Shown piece by piece: positions 47,275 through 57,815 of a stretch of DNA of 64,000 nucleotides. Source of the stretch: Evernia prunastri (lineage: Eukaryota > Ascomycota > Lecanoromycetes > Lecanorales > Parmeliaceae); contig NKYR01000031.1 of NCBI GenBank assembly GCA_003184365.1, positions 186,001 through 250,000 of the forward strand. Reading direction: 5' to 3'. Each line of letters opens with the position of its first letter. The stretch's first letter is position 1. The notes beneath the pieces were generated by a model. That model was not told the origin of the DNA. It saw nothing but the letters and a program-made list of their open reading frames with translations, and made no database searches. The position numbers and the translations under genes are program-made.

Positions 47275-47845
47275 CTTGTTAGAGCAAAGGCTTTTGTAAT
47301 TTTGGTGGCACGAGAACAGATTTTCAAAGAGAACCGAGGATGGATTTCTGAGGGCAGTTCCAGATTATCTCTATCGCCTGTGAGCTCCCAATCTGTTCTC
47401 ATTGCTGTTTGAACCTTTGCTAAAAGTAAATCCTGAGCCGCAGGTTGGAGGGTGGCGAACACTGAGGACATGTGTAAAGTTAGTTCTCCAGCGATGTAGC
47501 TACCTTACTTCGTCTCCTCCTTAGTGCGTGATCAATCTAGTCATTCGATAGGCCTTTGTTCAACTAACATGACTTCAGGTAGAAAGTTCGGACCTTATTA
47601 GTAGGTGGGACTGCGGGCCCCTCGGAGGCCTTGGACTGTTGGGGGCAGAAACGCCAAGTCGTAGGGCTGCAGCATTACATACTCTAGCTTAATCACCGCC
47701 CAACTCTGGGCGGAGCTTCGCCTCGTAACAGGCTTCAATGTTTGCCTCAACCTAGCCGTCAATTGATAAATCAGATGAAGACCGTTGTTACACCCTCGCT
47801 ATCAAGAAGTCTTTTCCAGTGCTCGAGCAGTTCAGGTAGCCAAAG
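47275..47845. other. Divergent region between NCS2 and the seven-TM gene
   Basis: No firm gene. A 70-codon minus-strand frame (47259-47471) beginning MSSVFATLQ overlaps the NCS2 start and has no known domain. Confidence 0.45.
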
Positions 47846-49749
47846 ATGAAGGCGTTGCGTGGAGCCCTACTCGCGCTTGCGCTATTTATATCGAGTGTCC
47901 TTTCCAGCGAAGTTGAGATTGTACGCCCAATGAAAACCCTGTGAGCTGTACGAAGCTAACGGTCTTATAGACACAAAAAGAGCAAAATAGACAGCAATGT
48001 AATGGAATGTACAGCAAGACCGCATGGGGCGGAAGTGTGGATCCGTTCATACTCACCAAGTTCATCCAGGCTACACCAGAAGGTGACGCAGATCCAATAG
48101 TCAGCCTTGTCATATTTGAGTGGAAGGACGAAGATCTAGTGGGAGTGTGGCCGTCAGAAGATGCCCCAAAGGTGGGGACGAATGCCCGATCTCTCCGGGA
48201 GAATCCAGCTGATTCGTACGGCGCGCCCAGAAAGCATTCATCTGTGACGATGCAAGTGTCGAGTCCTCTTTCTGCGAGGCGTCGCAGATTGGCGAATTCA
48301 TCTTAAGTTCCAACGCCTCGGAGGCATCGAAAAACCCAGTCATTACCCAGTCGATCCATCTGAAAGACCCCCAACCAGTGAATTATCCAGTCAAGAGGAC
48401 AGGATACTATTGCGTTGGAACATACGGGTTTTCTGCAGAAGACTACAAGGCTGTCGTCGAATTCAGGAATGCATACGGCGAGCTGCAAGCCGCCCAGATT
48501 GCGAAGCTACCCTTCTATGGGGGCCTCACAATCGTCTATGCCGTTATGTCGATGTATGTGCCCTAGCTGCACATTTGTGCTGCACTTTGACTCATAGTAA
48601 ACAGATTCTGGGGTTTTCTCTATGTACAGAATCGCCATGATATATGTAAGTCCGGGCATTGGTGCCTCATTCGGGTTGCACAGCTGACAGTACGTAGTAC
48701 CCGTCCAGAACTATATCACAGCTATCATTGTGTTCCTCATAGTCGAGCAATTGATGACATGGGGTTTCTATGGTATGCTTGCTCCGTCATATCATCTTCA
48801 TCGCGGGGCTGACACTTCTAGACTATTCTAACAACCACGGAAATAACGCGCTGGCGAAGTTCTTGATGATAATCGTTGCCATACTCAATGCCGGCAGGAA
48901 TTCCTTTTCTTTCTTCCTTCTTCTCATCGTCTGCATGGGCTACGGTGTCGTTAAACCCAGCCTTGGCAAGACGATGTGGTATGTCCGCGTTCTAGCTCTG
49001 ACACACTTCGTCTTTGGAGTCATATACGCCGTCGCGAGCTTGACGATCACTCCAGATAATGCGGGGCCTCTTGTCCTTCTTGTCATCTTGCCTCTAGCAG
49101 CAACTCTGACGGCCTTCTACGTTTGGACGCTGAACTCGCTGAACCTGACGATGAAGGATTTGTTGGAGAGGAAACAGAGTGTAAAGGCGATGATGTACAA
49201 GAAGCTCTGGTGGTGCATATTGGGTAGCATTGTGGTCATATTCGCCTTCTTCTTCCTCAACTCATTCACCTTCGCTGGTAGAAGCGATCCGAATTTCGTA
49301 CCCGACCACTGGAAGACAAGGTGGTTCATCCTAGATGGATGGCTGAATCTCGTGTACCTTGTGGACATTGCTTATGTCGCCTACCTATGGCGACCGACGG
49401 TGAATAATCGAAGATTTGCCATGAGCGATGAGGTAATTACTACAAATTTCTCAATATATTCATGCTGATGAGTCCGCAGCTTGCTCAAGATGACGAGGGA
49501 TTCGAAATTGCCTCCTTTGGTGGTTCCTTAGACGAGGAAGACGCTCGATCGCCAGACGCAATGGAAAACGGTGATGGATCGCTCTCGCCTGTGCCGCCTA
49601 AGCCAATGAATGACAGTCATCGCCAACGGCAGTCATTAGACGGCGAGACCATATTCGCGGTTGGAGAGGATGGAGATAAGTGGTCCGACGATGATGAGTC
49701 CCCACGAAACTCGGCGGAACACAAGAGGTTAACGGGCAAGAACGACTGA
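47846..49749 (+). CDS. PTM1: PTM1-like seven-transmembrane protein (GPR107/LU7TM family)
   Basis: Family members sit in Golgi/endosome membranes and affect trafficking. The join is 47846..47920, 47971..48171, 48231..48553, 48605..48645, 48698..48772, 48822..49432 and 49480..49749, giving 531 residues. A signal peptide (MKALRGALLALALFISSVLS) leads to a lumenal domain with paired Cys (FICDDA, SSFCEAS) and YYCVGTYGF. Then come seven hydrophobic helices, starting at LPFYGGLTIVYAVMS and including IVFLIVEQLMTWGFYDYSNN, FFLLLIVCMGYGVVKPSLG and WWCILGSIVVIFAF. The acidic cytosolic tail ends in KRLTGKND. Exons 4 and 5 are 41 and 75 nt. The conserved GYGVVKP segment is a good family marker. Confidence 0.93.
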
Positions 49750-49973
49750 TGAACAGATCCCTTGCGGCAAAAGTCTTGCCAGGAAATCCCTCTCTCGGAG
49801 TATGTCTAGGACGGTGTTTGATACATACTAAGCATTAAGCAAGGCGTTGGGTATGGCTGAGTATCTATGATGCTGTTGTTAGGTAGCCATAGATAAGAAC
49901 GGGTCGTATCTACATGAGTGTCAATATACGTCCTTCAATGGAGCAAAGGTTCTCAACATCTTTGCAAACACCC

Positions 49974-50569
49974 TCATTTCTTCCCCTTTTTCTTTTTCCC
50001 ACCACCGGCCCCACCTCCTCCACCCTTCTCTCCTCCCTTTCCCTGCGTCTGGCCCCCTTTAGCTCCACCCTTATTCGTAGCAACTTTCGTATCCTCCGCC
50101 TTTACAGCAGCCACACCCTCCATGTCCTCTGCTGGTTCTTCCTTGACCCCAGTCTCCTCCCTCGCCGGCAGCGCCGCCATAACCCTCCCACAGTTTCCTA
50201 AACTCGCCACCAGCCGCCCTACCTCCGCCGCCTTATCAGTCTTGTATTTAAGACATGTGCCTGACACTGGATCGTATGTTTTGAGCGTAAGGATTGCTTT
50301 TGGCGCCTGATCTTGCTGTGATGAGATCTGCGGTTCCGAAGGCTGGAATTTTGGCGGGGGAGAAGACTTGGTTGATTTCAAGTGTGAGGAAGAAGGCTTA
50401 CGCCTGGCGATTGTGTATTTGGTTGTTATTTTGGTCTGCGAGAAGAGGGTTGGTCAACATTTACATTGTTAGGTAGAGAAGGGTAGAAAGGACATACGGT
50501 GGTAGGGCGCGCAGATATTAGGAGGGCGGATTGTTCGAGGTATGAGTGAGCGGTGGCGAGGTAGGGCAT
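49974..50569 (-). CDS. SRP21: Signal recognition particle SRP9/SRP21 subunit
   Basis: This is the Alu-domain protein of SRP, needed for elongation arrest during ER targeting. The minus-strand join 50569..50498 and 50435..49974 gives 177 residues. Exon 1 encodes MPYLATAHSYLEQSALLISA and exon 2 continues KITTKYTIARRK. The SRP9 fold resumes at AILTLKTYDPVSGTCLKYKT and VGRLVASLG. The insert between these halves and the long Lys/Gly-rich tail (GGAGGGKKKKGKK) are typical of fungal Srp21-type proteins. The gene is divergent to the DUF1308 gene, with starts 221 nt apart. Confidence 0.92.
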
Positions 50570-50790
50570 GGTGCGTCTTGAAGTATCTTGTGAGTGCAAA
50601 ATGCAGAGGAAGCGTCTTCACGACAGGTAGGGATGCCGGAGATAAGTCGGCTTTTAGGACTGTGAATCTTGGAGTCTCGTGCCGCTCGAGAACTAATACT
50701 TCTTCGACTATTGAACCCTGGTCACGACATGGTGAAATAAATGATTCCGATGTGGAGAGCGTGGTATACAGTCTCATAGATGGTTCAATA

Positions 50791-52221
50791 ATGAGTACAG
50801 AGGGAAGTGCTCTTGCCGAGGACCTGCTCACAAGATGCCAAAGCTTGCTCAATGAGCTGGAGGAGTTCCGAAAATTCATGAGCGAGCGAAGATCGGTGCA
50901 AGAGCCTGCAGTCGACATACACAAATTTCAGACATCGGTAGCGACCGAGTACAAGTCTTTACAGAAGCTCGCAAATGCAGATCTCACGGCGGAGAAAACC
51001 ATACATACGCTTCGCTCCTCCAATCTGCCATTCTACGCCGCCATTTGGGACGCTGCGAAAGCCAGCAAAGCTTTGGTGGCATTCGGCAAACGCTTCTATT
51101 GGGACAATGCACCTACAAGAGACAGCAAGAAAGCAACGGAGAAGAGGTGTGCACTGGTAGATATAGTAGCCTACGATGGGGAAGAGTGGATCAAAGTATC
51201 TACTATTACGGGAAACCGTCTGTCGCTGGAAATCGCCAAAGCAAGGTGGGAAGCGGCAGACTCCTCCAGCGAAGATGAACCAAAGAATGGCAGCAGCACG
51301 TCGGACGAAGATGATTTCGATAGGATAGAACTGGTCAAAGTAGCAGATGACCTGCTCCGCGCATCCCAAGCCCACCGAATCCATTACAAACACCCCAGGA
51401 TTCGTTTCGTTCTCCCAAAGATTTCGTCTAGTCCACCACCAGAGCTTCTTCCAATACTTGGGCGTATTCGCGCGACTGGTGCACTCATTGACCTCGGAGA
51501 CGATGCTTTAACTGGATTGCTCGGCGAAATTACCCTTCCTTCCCTACTACCATCTCTCCACCCGCCCTTGACCAACACTTTGAATATCGACTGCACGATA
51601 CTACTCGCCCTCGTCTCCGACCTGTCACACACCGCTAAGCATCCAATCTTGCCCGGCTACAATTCAGCGATAACGCGCCAGATTGAGATGGAGACCCGTG
51701 AACACCTTCTACCCTCGAGCCTCTGGCCCGCCATGGCCGGTAAAAGTTTAGTATGCACGCACGAAGCCGCCAAGCGAATGAAGGAGATTGTAGACACCAT
51801 TGGGATGCCCAACGAAAGAGCGAGAACGGATTTGCTACTAGACGATGGGCCAGCACGGTCAGGAAGAGACTTGAGAGAAGCATTTGCTAAATACAGCGAC
51901 CACGCTATTCCGCCTTCCTGGGATCTACCTATTCGTATCGTTCAAGCTGAGGTTCTCGAGTGTAATATCAAGAACGCGATACAAGGAGCCATACTACCGC
52001 CTATCGCGTTGCAAGTCGCCGACCAATTGACGGATATAAACCGCAGCGTTTTCATGTACGGGTGGATGCAAAGTATCACTACGGTGAGCTCGAATCGGAC
52101 GGTTGCCAAGCAAGTTGAAAGCGTAGTGGAGAAAGACGGCCAAGGTGCCGTAGGTCCAGAAATCTGGCTCCGTGAGCCTGCAAGGAGTTTACTTGGAAAG
52201 GAGAAGGAAAGGCGGAAATAA
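50791..52221 (+). CDS. DUF1308 / C7orf25-like protein
   Basis: The family (UPF0415, human C7orf25) has no settled function; its C-terminal DUF1308 region is PIN-like. From ATG 50791 the single exon gives 476 residues. The frame stays open to 50542, overlapping the SRP gene on the other strand, but the helical start MSTEGSALAEDLLTRC and codon quality favour 50791. Family segments are LPFYAAIWDAAKAS, VDIVAYDGEEWIKVS and, in DUF1308, NTLNIDCTILLALVSDLSH. The last 100 residues are helical. Confidence 0.85.
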   Translation: MSTEGSALAEDLLTRCQSLLNELEEFRKFMSERRSVQEPAVDIHKFQTSVATEYKSLQKLANADLTAEKTIHTLRSSNLPFYAAIWDAAKASKALVAFGKRFYWDNAPTRDSKKATEKRCALVDIVAYDGEEWIKVSTITGNRLSLEIAKARWEAADSSSEDEPKNGSSTSDEDDFDRIELVKVADDLLRASQAHRIHYKHPRIRFVLPKISSSPPPELLPILGRIRATGALIDLGDDALTGLLGEITLPSLLPSLHPPLTNTLNIDCTILLALVSDLSHTAKHPILPGYNSAITRQIEMETREHLLPSSLWPAMAGKSLVCTHEAAKRMKEIVDTIGMPNERARTDLLLDDGPARSGRDLREAFAKYSDHAIPPSWDLPIRIVQAEVLECNIKNAIQGAILPPIALQVADQLTDINRSVFMYGWMQSITTVSSNRTVAKQVESVVEKDGQGAVGPEIWLREPARSLLGKEKERRK

Positions 52222-52595
52222 ACCATGCCGCTTCTTTTGCATGATCTTTCAAGTAAAATATACTTGCCCTTTTGGATTATGTCTTTCCAGGCAATAATCT
52301 ACCAACAGATCAAACATTTCAGGTATGCTTTACGCATCCAGGCTCAGATTTCCCAGCGACTTATCCACTTTCCTTGGATTTCAAAGGAGCCATTACCTCT
52401 GTAATGAGAGGATAGCGCGGTACGGGAGCCCAATCAGGACCAAGCGTAAAAAGTGTCCAACCGACCTGAGACAATCTTCCATGCGCCAGCACCATCTTCA
52501 CTAGCCTCCTTATCAACTTGCTCAGCCCCCTTGATCATGAATCTCAGTTCTCCTGTTGGACCTTTGTGCTCATTGCAGCTCATCGATCACCAAAG
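52222..52595. other. Intergenic region
   Basis: No gene seen. It is likely the DUF1308 3' UTR and the F-box gene promoter. Confidence 0.5.
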
Positions 52596-53909
52596 ATGCG
52601 TGTCTACCAGCTACTGTCGTTCTCTCCGCTCGAGGAGTTCCCCCAAGAGTTGCTTGATGACATCGTGAGCACTCTACCAAGGCAAGATCTTCTTCGTGTA
52701 CGGCTTGTTAGCAAAACATTCGCTGCTGCAGCTGCATCTTCTCTATTCCAGACAATCCCTGTGTGGCTTGGCCTCAAAAGCTTGAAGCGGTTCAAAGCTA
52801 TCTCAGAGCATGCCCAGCTATCCCTATTTGTTAAGGAGATTGTGTTCTCCCCACTGCGTTTCATTGACCATGGGAGCGCCGAGCAATATCTGGATCAAAC
52901 CCGCAAATTGGCCAGCCACGGCTCCTCCCAGGGCGATTCTCAAAGTTTGACTTCAGCAAAGCACATAAATGCCTACAAAAGCTACATCAAGGCACAACGC
53001 CGTCTGTCCTACGAGGGTCTTGACTCTAAGATACTTACAGATGGAATGAGAAGACTACCACAACTCTCGAATATCACGGTTGACTTTTTGAACTTCAACA
53101 TTGGCTGTTCGGAGTTGCTGAGTGCGTTCGGAACATTGAAAGCTGAACTCTCACTGACATACGACTGCGAACACCTGCTTCCCTTGATCTTCGGCGCCAT
53201 GTTAGCTTCCAAAGCAACTATCAACACCTTTAAGCTTGGAGAACACGAAGAGTTTAGACAGGATCCATCTAAACCTCTTGGCGCCAAATGCTCCCTACTT
53301 GGACTTTTGGGCCCTGCGCAAAACAGTGAAAGAAGCTATCCTAGAACCATATCCTCAGAAGCTCTGTTGAACACGTTCTATCTTGCAGACGAGCCCAACG
53401 GAAGGAAGGCTTTGGGCAAATTACGTGCGCTGGAGATCTCATCAATCGAAACGAATTTTGACCATGAGAGGGAGCTGGATGAAATAATGACGGCAATACG
53501 TCAAATGATCAGTCTCAGCCCCAACCTTGAGAAAATCACCCTTGGCGAGATCAGTGACAAGGTTTCAGGGGAAACACCGTCTTTGAAAGGCGTGTTTGGG
53601 TTGAGCAAATTACAGCATCTGCAGAAGCTGGACATATACAACTACGAGTCCGAGACAAACGACATGGTTCTTTTCTTCCGGACACACGCAGCCACCTTGG
53701 TCGAGGTTCGGCTTGGCTGGATGACACTGCGGGATGGCAGTTGGTCGTCACTACTTACTCGGTTGAGGCAGGTAACATTTCTACGACTGAAGCACTTCAT
53801 TCTGAACGATTGTGATGACAATGAGGTCGACCTGGAAGTCCAGGGCTACGTTCTCGGAAAGACGGAGCTTGACCCTATTATTGAAGCAAGATCGATCAGG
53901 GACACCTGA
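52596..53909 (+). CDS. F-box protein
   Basis: F-box proteins recruit substrates to SCF ubiquitin ligases. The single exon gives 437 residues. The F-box is at about residues 11-55, with EEFPQELLDDIVSTLPRQDLLRVRLVSKTFA split by my reading into LP.EL, LL, V.R.VSK positions that fit the consensus. The rest has leucine-rich spacing (LEKITLGEI, LQKLDIYNYES, LVEVRLGWMTL) like degenerate LRRs, usual for this fungal expansion family. The substrate is unknown. Its last 50 coding bases and first 24 noncoding bases recur at 60230-60305. Confidence 0.85.
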   Translation: MRVYQLLSFSPLEEFPQELLDDIVSTLPRQDLLRVRLVSKTFAAAAASSLFQTIPVWLGLKSLKRFKAISEHAQLSLFVKEIVFSPLRFIDHGSAEQYLDQTRKLASHGSSQGDSQSLTSAKHINAYKSYIKAQRRLSYEGLDSKILTDGMRRLPQLSNITVDFLNFNIGCSELLSAFGTLKAELSLTYDCEHLLPLIFGAMLASKATINTFKLGEHEEFRQDPSKPLGAKCSLLGLLGPAQNSERSYPRTISSEALLNTFYLADEPNGRKALGKLRALEISSIETNFDHERELDEIMTAIRQMISLSPNLEKITLGEISDKVSGETPSLKGVFGLSKLQHLQKLDIYNYESETNDMVLFFRTHAATLVEVRLGWMTLRDGSWSSLLTRLRQVTFLRLKHFILNDCDDNEVDLEVQGYVLGKTELDPIIEARSIRDT

Positions 53910-53933
53910 GTCAGTCCTTGATAATCTGTAGGA
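53858..53933. repeat. Tail of the F-box gene, copy 1
   Basis: These 76 nt span the F-box stop codon and match 60230-60305 in direct orientation with about 11 differences and no gaps. Confidence 0.85.
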
Positions 53934-56552
53934 TAAGAGACCCTCTTTACTCTAAAGATTCTCGAGTATTCCCCGAAGAGTGTGCCCCAAAGAGTGTCCC
54001 CCGAAGAGTGTCCCCGAAAATCCCCTGGGGGGTGTCCCTTGAAGGGTGTTTCAGGAAGGGTCTTTTTAGAATAATTACCCTGAAAAGTAATCTTCAAAAC
54101 CTCGATCGTCGTCCACCGTAGACATTAGAAACCTTTTGAAATTTTCTGTAAGAATTCTACAGTAAGTATAAAGAACAAATCGCACGTAATTCGTACGAAG
54201 ATCAAGAACTACAATCTTTTTTTGGTTTTGGTTGTGGTGGATCAGAAAAAAAACTTGCTCTTGGCTTTGTCCTACTGTCAATCATCGTCCGCCGTATCAT
54301 TAGATCCAAGTCAATTACATGGAGCACCTCTGTCTTGGAGTCACCTCAGTCAATCCTGAAGAAAGATCAGAGGTATATATGGTGGTGTTGTTTAGTCTGG
54401 AAGTGTTGTGGCGTCTATATCTGTCTATGGAGCTGAAGGACATGGAGGATATGTATCTGAGTTCAGTGTGGATTCAGGCGTTGGCCAGACATGGCATTTG
54501 GTTGCGGTCTTTGGTAACTATCATTTCCCTAGTGCCAAAGCAACTAGTCCGGCCATTCCGGTAGGACTGACTGCCACTGTTTCCAACACTACGATAGGGC
54601 CGCTAAAGGGCTGCTATAGATTAATTTAAATGCTCCAAAGAGTAGAAGACTTCTAACAATTGTCTTTACTTCAACTTCTATTCCTGATAGTGAGCGCTTT
54701 TGCTCTATTTCTGACACGTGCGACGGCCCACCCAAAAAGCCAAAGTCAACCGAAAAGAGGGATCCACTTAGCATGCAAGGTCCACTCGTCATTTCTTTTG
54801 GATTCACCAGACTCATCTTTTGGTAAGCAATACACACATGCGTCTTACTATCTAACTCAAGGTGTTTTTTTAATTTTGGTGTGCGTGATGCCCGATGCCC
54901 GTCGCCCGTCGCGAACGGATATTCTCAGCCGGTAGCACTTGCGTTTTGCTCCCAAAGAACAGCCGAGTTTCGGTTCAAGAAATCTATATTGGCGCTGGAA
55001 AGATGGGGGCGGGTTGGGAGGAAGGAGTGGGAGCTCTTGCAATGCCCCGTCCGCGAGTGAAGGCGTAAGTTTTCCTTGAAAGACAACATGAAAGCTGTTG
55101 GCTTGCAGCTTCTGAGGACACATTGACAAGACGTTTTGCTCCTGTTCATCACAGGAGAGATTTGGGTGGAAACAAAGCTGAAGATGCCTGTTCTGCTTCC
55201 CTTTGAAGCCAGTAGTTATTCATGAATCCTAGGCTTCATAGCCACGCATTGAAACAAGTAGTGGAGTGAGAGGGAAACAATAGGTTGCTTGTTCGGTCAG
55301 GATAGATATGGAAACTGTAACCCCATCATTCATGCGGCGTGTCACGGTACTCGTACATGTCGCCAGCCGTGTTATCGCGTTGAAGCACATTCTCAGCCTG
55401 CAGCTCAACACGATCAACACCTGCTCGGACCCCTCGACTACTGAGCCTCACGATCCACCAACCGAATCTGAACCACAAGTCTGTGCAGCCGGATGCGTTA
55501 TGCACGTCCTTGAGGGCCAACCTTGGGCTTCGTGTGATTTGGGCACAATGGCGGGAAATTTCGCGTACCGCCGATATCTGCAAGTTAGGCAAATTAGACA
55601 GGTAGGAGGTTTACGCACGAGCGTCTGGTGCTAAATGTTTTGTTGATAAGCTTTTGATGGATGTGGGCGTTTCGTATACATCAGAGATCCTCTAAGTCTG
55701 AACATGCGAGCGTGTATCGAGGACAGTTGATCATGCGATGTTGTACTGCCGCGCTTTAAGCTCTCGTTCGTATTCCTTTGAGAATCTTGCAAGTGTTTTG
55801 CTCACTGGTCGCGGACGGTACATCTCTGCTTTTGGCTCGACCCATGCAGTAATCATAGCCCGTGGTCATCTGGAGCATCGGTACACTATGCAAGTTCCGC
55901 AGAGTGCCGACATCTTCCTGTGCGTGCAGCCTTGTGCGACCGCTGTTTTTCCTCTCGTGTACTTTTTAGGTAGTCTGATACTAATCACAGGAGAGCGACT
56001 GACTTTGTCTTGTTGGACCGGACGTCTTGGTCGCGCAAGAGCTTCTTTTGCGAGGGACTTGTTGTTGACGTTTTTGAATGGTAGTTTCGTTGTGGTGGCG
56101 GTGGTGGTGGTGCTGCTGCTGCTGCTGTGGATGAGCTACTTCTTCATGCCTTTGCTTTCTTCTTTCAGGTTGGCTGGGAGCTGTGAGATAGATATTTGCA
56201 TCCGAGTTGAAGAATTGATACTGCATTGGAAAGTGGTGCGTTCTCACAAATTGACTCGGCGTCTTATGGATCTAGTTCAAGTGCATAGGGCGTGTGGTGG
56301 AGATAACACTCCACATTGTCCTGTATTGTTAGCGTGTATACGCAATGAAAAATTGACTAGTTCCTCATAGGTCACGAGAATTCGATTCTGAGTATCGCAG
56401 TGCTTCTGAAATCCTCCAACGTTGATGTTCATCTCTCGACGGAGCACACCCGCGCGCTCGCTCGGAGCCCGTACGAATGGTGATAAGCGCCTCACCTCGC
56501 CTTTCCATGAAGCCAGCCGCATCTTCTACCATGCTTTCTTTGTACATTGACT
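53910..56552. other. Gene-poor stretch right of the F-box gene
   Basis: It contains a 14-nt minisatellite, poly-T/G-rich words near 54212-54242, and open frames without ATG or domains. One frame at 54660 begins with a hydrophobic signal-like segment but has only a TTG start. A 210-codon frame (55738-56370) has a hydrophobic run made by a GTG/CTG repeat and I do not call it. Confidence 0.45.
53971..54012. repeat. 14-nt minisatellite, three copies
   Basis: Three CCCCGAAGAGTGTG-type units follow one another (53971-53984, 53985-53998, 53999-54012). Degenerate relatives (GAAGGGTGT) continue to about 54060. Confidence 0.85.
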
Positions 56553-56807
56553 TCACGCTGTTGTCATCTCCCCTATGCCGACACATACTTCCGACTCCGG
56601 CTCACCATCCGGATATACGAAAATCTCGTAAACGAAATCCAAGTGAGGATAGAAAAGCCTGAATTGGTTGACGCCCAGCAAAGCGTCGTCGAAGATTCCG
56701 TACGTCAGAGCTTGTTCTTGTTCCGGCCCTATTGCGAGACTCGGTGTTAGCCTTCTTTCTTGGTCGGGACTCTCGGCCGGTCTCACAGCTCCCCCGTAAA
56801 TATGCAT
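56553..56807 (-). pseudogene. Possible fragment of a small secreted-type protein
   Basis: The frame contains coding-like text (FDDALLGVNQFRLFYPHLDF, then VYEIFVYPDGEPESE) and continues upstream of its ATG to about 56857 without a stop. There is a possible GTGAGA donor after HIYGGA. I could not join it to a signal-peptide exon or a convincing stop exon. Spacing of Arg, Pro-His and Pro-Asp loosely echoes the neighbouring secreted candidate, so it could be a decayed paralogue or an exon of an unresolved gene. Confidence 0.3.
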
Positions 56808-57143
56808 GTCGAAGGATACGTTGCCCTCAAGACGTGGGGGATAGAGACTACGCGGCTACCTACATGATTTCTTGGGTATCCCAATACCCCACGGATTGGC
56901 ACGCAGTAAAATTCAGGGGTTCAGCCTTACAGCCCCACTACCAAAAACCACCAAAACAACGCGTCTTTCAGATTTCAGATGAACGAGTACATCCGGCAGC
57001 TGCGCGCGATCATGGTAGGCTAGAACGTATGGGGGATAAGGTCAAAACATGCGTACCTTGCTTGCATTCTGGAAGGAAAGTATCAGAGCGAGCAAAAATC
57101 AGAAAGCCACTATTGAAATTATCTTTAAATTTCACTTATGGTT

Positions 57144-57815
57144 TCACAGACAAAAGGATTCGACGACGAGCACCACCAAGGGGTATTCATGGCTGTAGAC
57201 TATGTGGGATTCATATATGTAATCATATTGCGTGTTGGAAGCAGCATTTGGAGGCCATACCATGTATGTAGATTTTTGGTGGGGGATGCCAAGACATTTT
57301 ACTGCAAAGTCGCCAATCCGTGGGATAACGTCAAACATGACTGTATCGGAATTATATCTATGCCTTTTATTCGGCATATCCATGGAGCGCTTCTCACCGT
57401 AACCGCAGTCTGCCTTGGCCTTTCGTATGCAATTTTCTGCATCTTGCTCGTCGCGGTCGGGTTCAAGGTCGTAGTTTTTGAACTTCAAGACCACGTGCGG
57501 GCGCGAGTAGCGCACATCGTAGAATATGAAATCTTTATCGGGCTGCGTACCAGGCGTGAAGCTGCGTTGGTATCAGTGGTGTGTTTTGGGAAGTTTTCTC
57601 GCAGACGCTTACGGGTCGTGGGTCGAGGTGGTAGCAGAGGCGTTGACGGTCACCAGGTTGAGCTGTCCTGATGATTGGGAGTTGCGGGGTGGAGCTGCAT
57701 TCGTGCACATGAAAAAAATGAACAGTGCAACATAGAACATGGGATGGAAAGATTCATTCATGTTCGATCCGAATGCGTGAAAAGGAAGAAGTGAAGTTAT
57801 AAGCAACGAGATCAA
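57144..57815 (-). CDS. Candidate small secreted protein
   Basis: I do not recognise the family. The minus-strand join 57815..57613, 57561..57398 and 57340..57144 gives 187 residues. If translation starts at the inner Met at 57761, it is 169. A hydrophobic segment (MFYVALFIFFMCTNA) followed by APP is a good signal peptide with a cleavage site. The mature part is Asn/Ser/Thr-rich, then acidic-aromatic (YDVRYSRPHVVLKFKNYDLE), and has four cysteines. Intron 1 (51 nt, GTAAGC..GCAG) is well supported. Intron 2 (57 nt) is a multiple of three with no stop, so both retained and spliced forms would be translated. Small size, secretion and a gene-poor setting resemble effector-type genes, which is inference only. 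Confidence 0.5.

Noticed and set aside
47259..47471. 70-codon minus-strand frame beginning MSSVFATLQ
   Set aside because: It overlaps the NCS2 start codon and has no recognisable family, so it may be a chance frame.
50542..50790. N-terminal extension of the DUF1308 frame
   Set aside because: It overlaps SRP21 exon 1 on the other strand and is not conserved-looking; ATG 50791 is better.
31159..52221. A functional cluster of RNA-related genes (DnaJ-RRM, DCP2, NCS2, SRP21)
   Set aside because: Orientation is mixed, unrelated genes intervene, and such density is expected by chance for housekeeping genes.
54660..54935. Signal-peptide-like frame MSLLQLLFL
   Set aside because: The start is TTG, no upstream exon was found, and the downstream sequence is not protein-like.
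55738..56370. 210-codon frame with a strong hydrophobic run
   Set aside because: The run is coded by a GTG/CTG simple repeat, and the rest has no recognisable domain.
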